Below, in pieces: positions 62,545 through 64,000 of a stretch of 64,000 nt of DNA. A program made the position numbers and the translations under genes. The DNA is from Amphibalanus amphitrite. Taxonomy: Eukaryota; Arthropoda; Thecostraca; Balanomorpha; Balanidae. Under the pieces are notes generated by a model, which was not told the origin of the DNA, made no database searches, and worked only from the letters and a program-made list of their open reading frames with translations. Location of the stretch: the NCBI RefSeq assembly GCF_019059575.1, contig NW_024882868.1:62001-126000 (forward strand), read 5' to 3'. Position 1 is the stretch's first letter, and every line of letters begins with the position of its first letter.

Positions 62545-64000
62545 CTGAAACACACCGGGGAGGGGACGGGGTTACCAGATGGGAGGAAATACAATGGTAC
62601 TGGTTCAAACGGTCATATCACCACCAGCACAGATCATCAGTCTTGACAGTCTATCCATAGACCTTTGTATACCGAGGTCTATCGTCTATCATTCCGGCCC
62701 CCACGCACCCGCACACGCCAACCATCCCACTCTTTCCCCATCCCTAGCTCGACGTTTGTCATCTGAGCTCGTCTGGCGACAGAACCGTGACTCTCCTCGC
62801 CAAATGCACGGTCATCGTCACTCGTTCCCAACGGTTCGTCCCGCACCAGCGCCTGGGGAAGACACTGCGAAGCGCGGCGACAGCGCTGAAGCGTCAGTCA
62901 CTCCCGTTTACCAGCGTGATTATGCAGTTTCCGTGCTCGCGGATCATTCTGTTCAAGACCGGAGAATGACTGACGGGTTCCGACTCATTTTTTTTTTGTG
63001 ACGGTAACTGGTGATTTCAGCACGCACAGAGCGTCAGTCTTCGGGTTACTCTCATGTGCGAACTAGCAATTTGGGCTTGGCAGATTTATTGCAGTCTATT
63101 CAGGGACAGGAACTGGTGTTTTCGGCGCGGCGAGACTGGTTTCAATCACGTCTTTCTCACGAGTTTGGCTCGGAATGGACATGGCTTCTTGGTTTCTGTC
63201 TACCGTTCTGCACATCTGCCTTATATCGCTGGCGACGCCAGACGCCGAACGGTTTTATCTCGCTGGCGCTGCTCGAGTCTGACAAGCGGCTATTAAGTCT
63301 ACGGCATCCACGAAACTATCTCACAATTCTGCTCCCACATTCGATCGATTAATGTGGGTAGATGAGCTACAGATTAAGCTGGCGTTATAACCAAGCCTTT
63401 CTTGGATCGTTGGCCGTCTCATTTATCAAACTACCGCATATAATAGTTAGTTAGAAAAGCCAACCGATTTCCGAGACCATGCGGGATACCTTTATTGGAG
63501 GAACGACAATCAAGACAAAAATAGACTATCATACAGAATAACAAACAAAAATACGCTGCTCGCGACATGCAAATGCTAACAGAAAGGACCATCTAAAATC
63601 GGTCATACGTCCGTATTTGTGGCACCCTGCTATAAACCAGGCGGGGGAGCTCCCTCAAACCCCTCACACTAGGACGGTATAGGTATATAGCTGACCCCCA
63701 CACAGACCCAACTACCGCAGTCCGGCAGCACGGAGCCCCCGCCTGCCAGCCGGCCGACCGCTCCCTAACTGAGAGGGCGGCGATAACACAACCGACCGCC
63801 GCCAGCCACCCGGCACAAGGCACTGAACACGGCCCAGAAATGCGGACATGGGGAGGACGAGCACACAGGCGAAAACCGGGCACCTCCCAAGGCACTGAAC
63901 ACGACAGGGACACAGGACCAACCAGGGCGCAAGCGACGGCCTTTAATCAACACGGCACCACACAAGGCACTGAACACGATCAGGTCATACGGTACCAAAC
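62545..64000. other. Probable HYPK intron; no exon recognised
   Basis: Neither strand shows the rest of HYPK or another known gene. A 113-codon plus-strand frame (63011-63352) has no recognised motif. The right end holds a short tandem repeat. Confidence 0.55.
63816..63980. repeat. Tandem repeat, about 73-bp period
   Basis: CAAGGCACTGAACACG recurs at 63816, 63888 and 63963 with partly similar spacers (GGACA/GGACC and ACACAGG). It probably continues beyond the window. Confidence 0.7.

Noticed and set aside
63011-63352. A 113-codon plus-strand frame near the right edge
   Set aside because: No recognisable domain, no supporting splice context, and it lies in the probable HYPK intron.

Overview
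This is a eukaryotic, intron-rich, moderately GC-rich window. It is dominated by one plus-strand gene, a PPIP5K/VIP1-family inositol pyrophosphate kinase (diphosphoinositol pentakisphosphate kinase). I assembled it by eye from 30 exons between 3002 and 61171. Every intron is GT-AG, every exon phase closes, and the joined coding length is 3,813 nt (1,270 codons plus stop), close to animal PPIP5Ks. The protein looks most like arthropod orthologues (for example [50 protein letters not shown]). The compositional style and abundant DNA transposons suggest a crustacean or similar arthropod, but the species is not established.

Layout: 1-2560 holds no recognisable gene. A CpG-rich block at about 2560-3190 probably carries the promoter and a candidate first coding exon. 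Intron 1 (8.2 kb) contains a non-autonomous DNA transposon with an 8-bp target duplication. Exons 2-10 (11366-38845) encode the N-terminal ATP-grasp kinase domain and the start of the histidine-acid-phosphatase-like domain (RHGDRTP in exon 10). Their introns hold four further inverted-repeat elements: a long-TIR foldback, a hAT-like element with perfect TSD, a TA-flanked element and a TTAA-flanked piggyBac-like element. Exons 11-22 (39130-52002) complete the phosphatase-like domain. Exons 23-30 (53041-61171) encode the low-complexity tail, including the conserved block around PLETLHNAMSLRQVN. At 62449-62544 on the minus strand lies the last coding exon of a HYPK (huntingtin-interacting protein K) homologue, tail-to-tail with PPIP5K.

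The most unusual property is architectural. At least ten of the 30 PPIP5K exons have their splice junction tandemly duplicated: intact or decayed copies of acceptor plus exon start, or exon end plus donor, lie beside the functional one. The extremes are a 74-bp exon-end/donor unit repeated 12 times (exon 17), an acceptor array of about eight copies that decay with distance (exon 28), and a donor array of about eleven GTGAGT sites (exon 29). Some decoys would introduce premature stops; others are open and in frame. I interpret this as splice-junction minisatellites, possibly relevant to alternative splicing or intron growth. Intron 11 also carries a perfect 373-bp tandem duplication followed by a higher-order repeat whose period is exactly 147 bp for three consecutive units.
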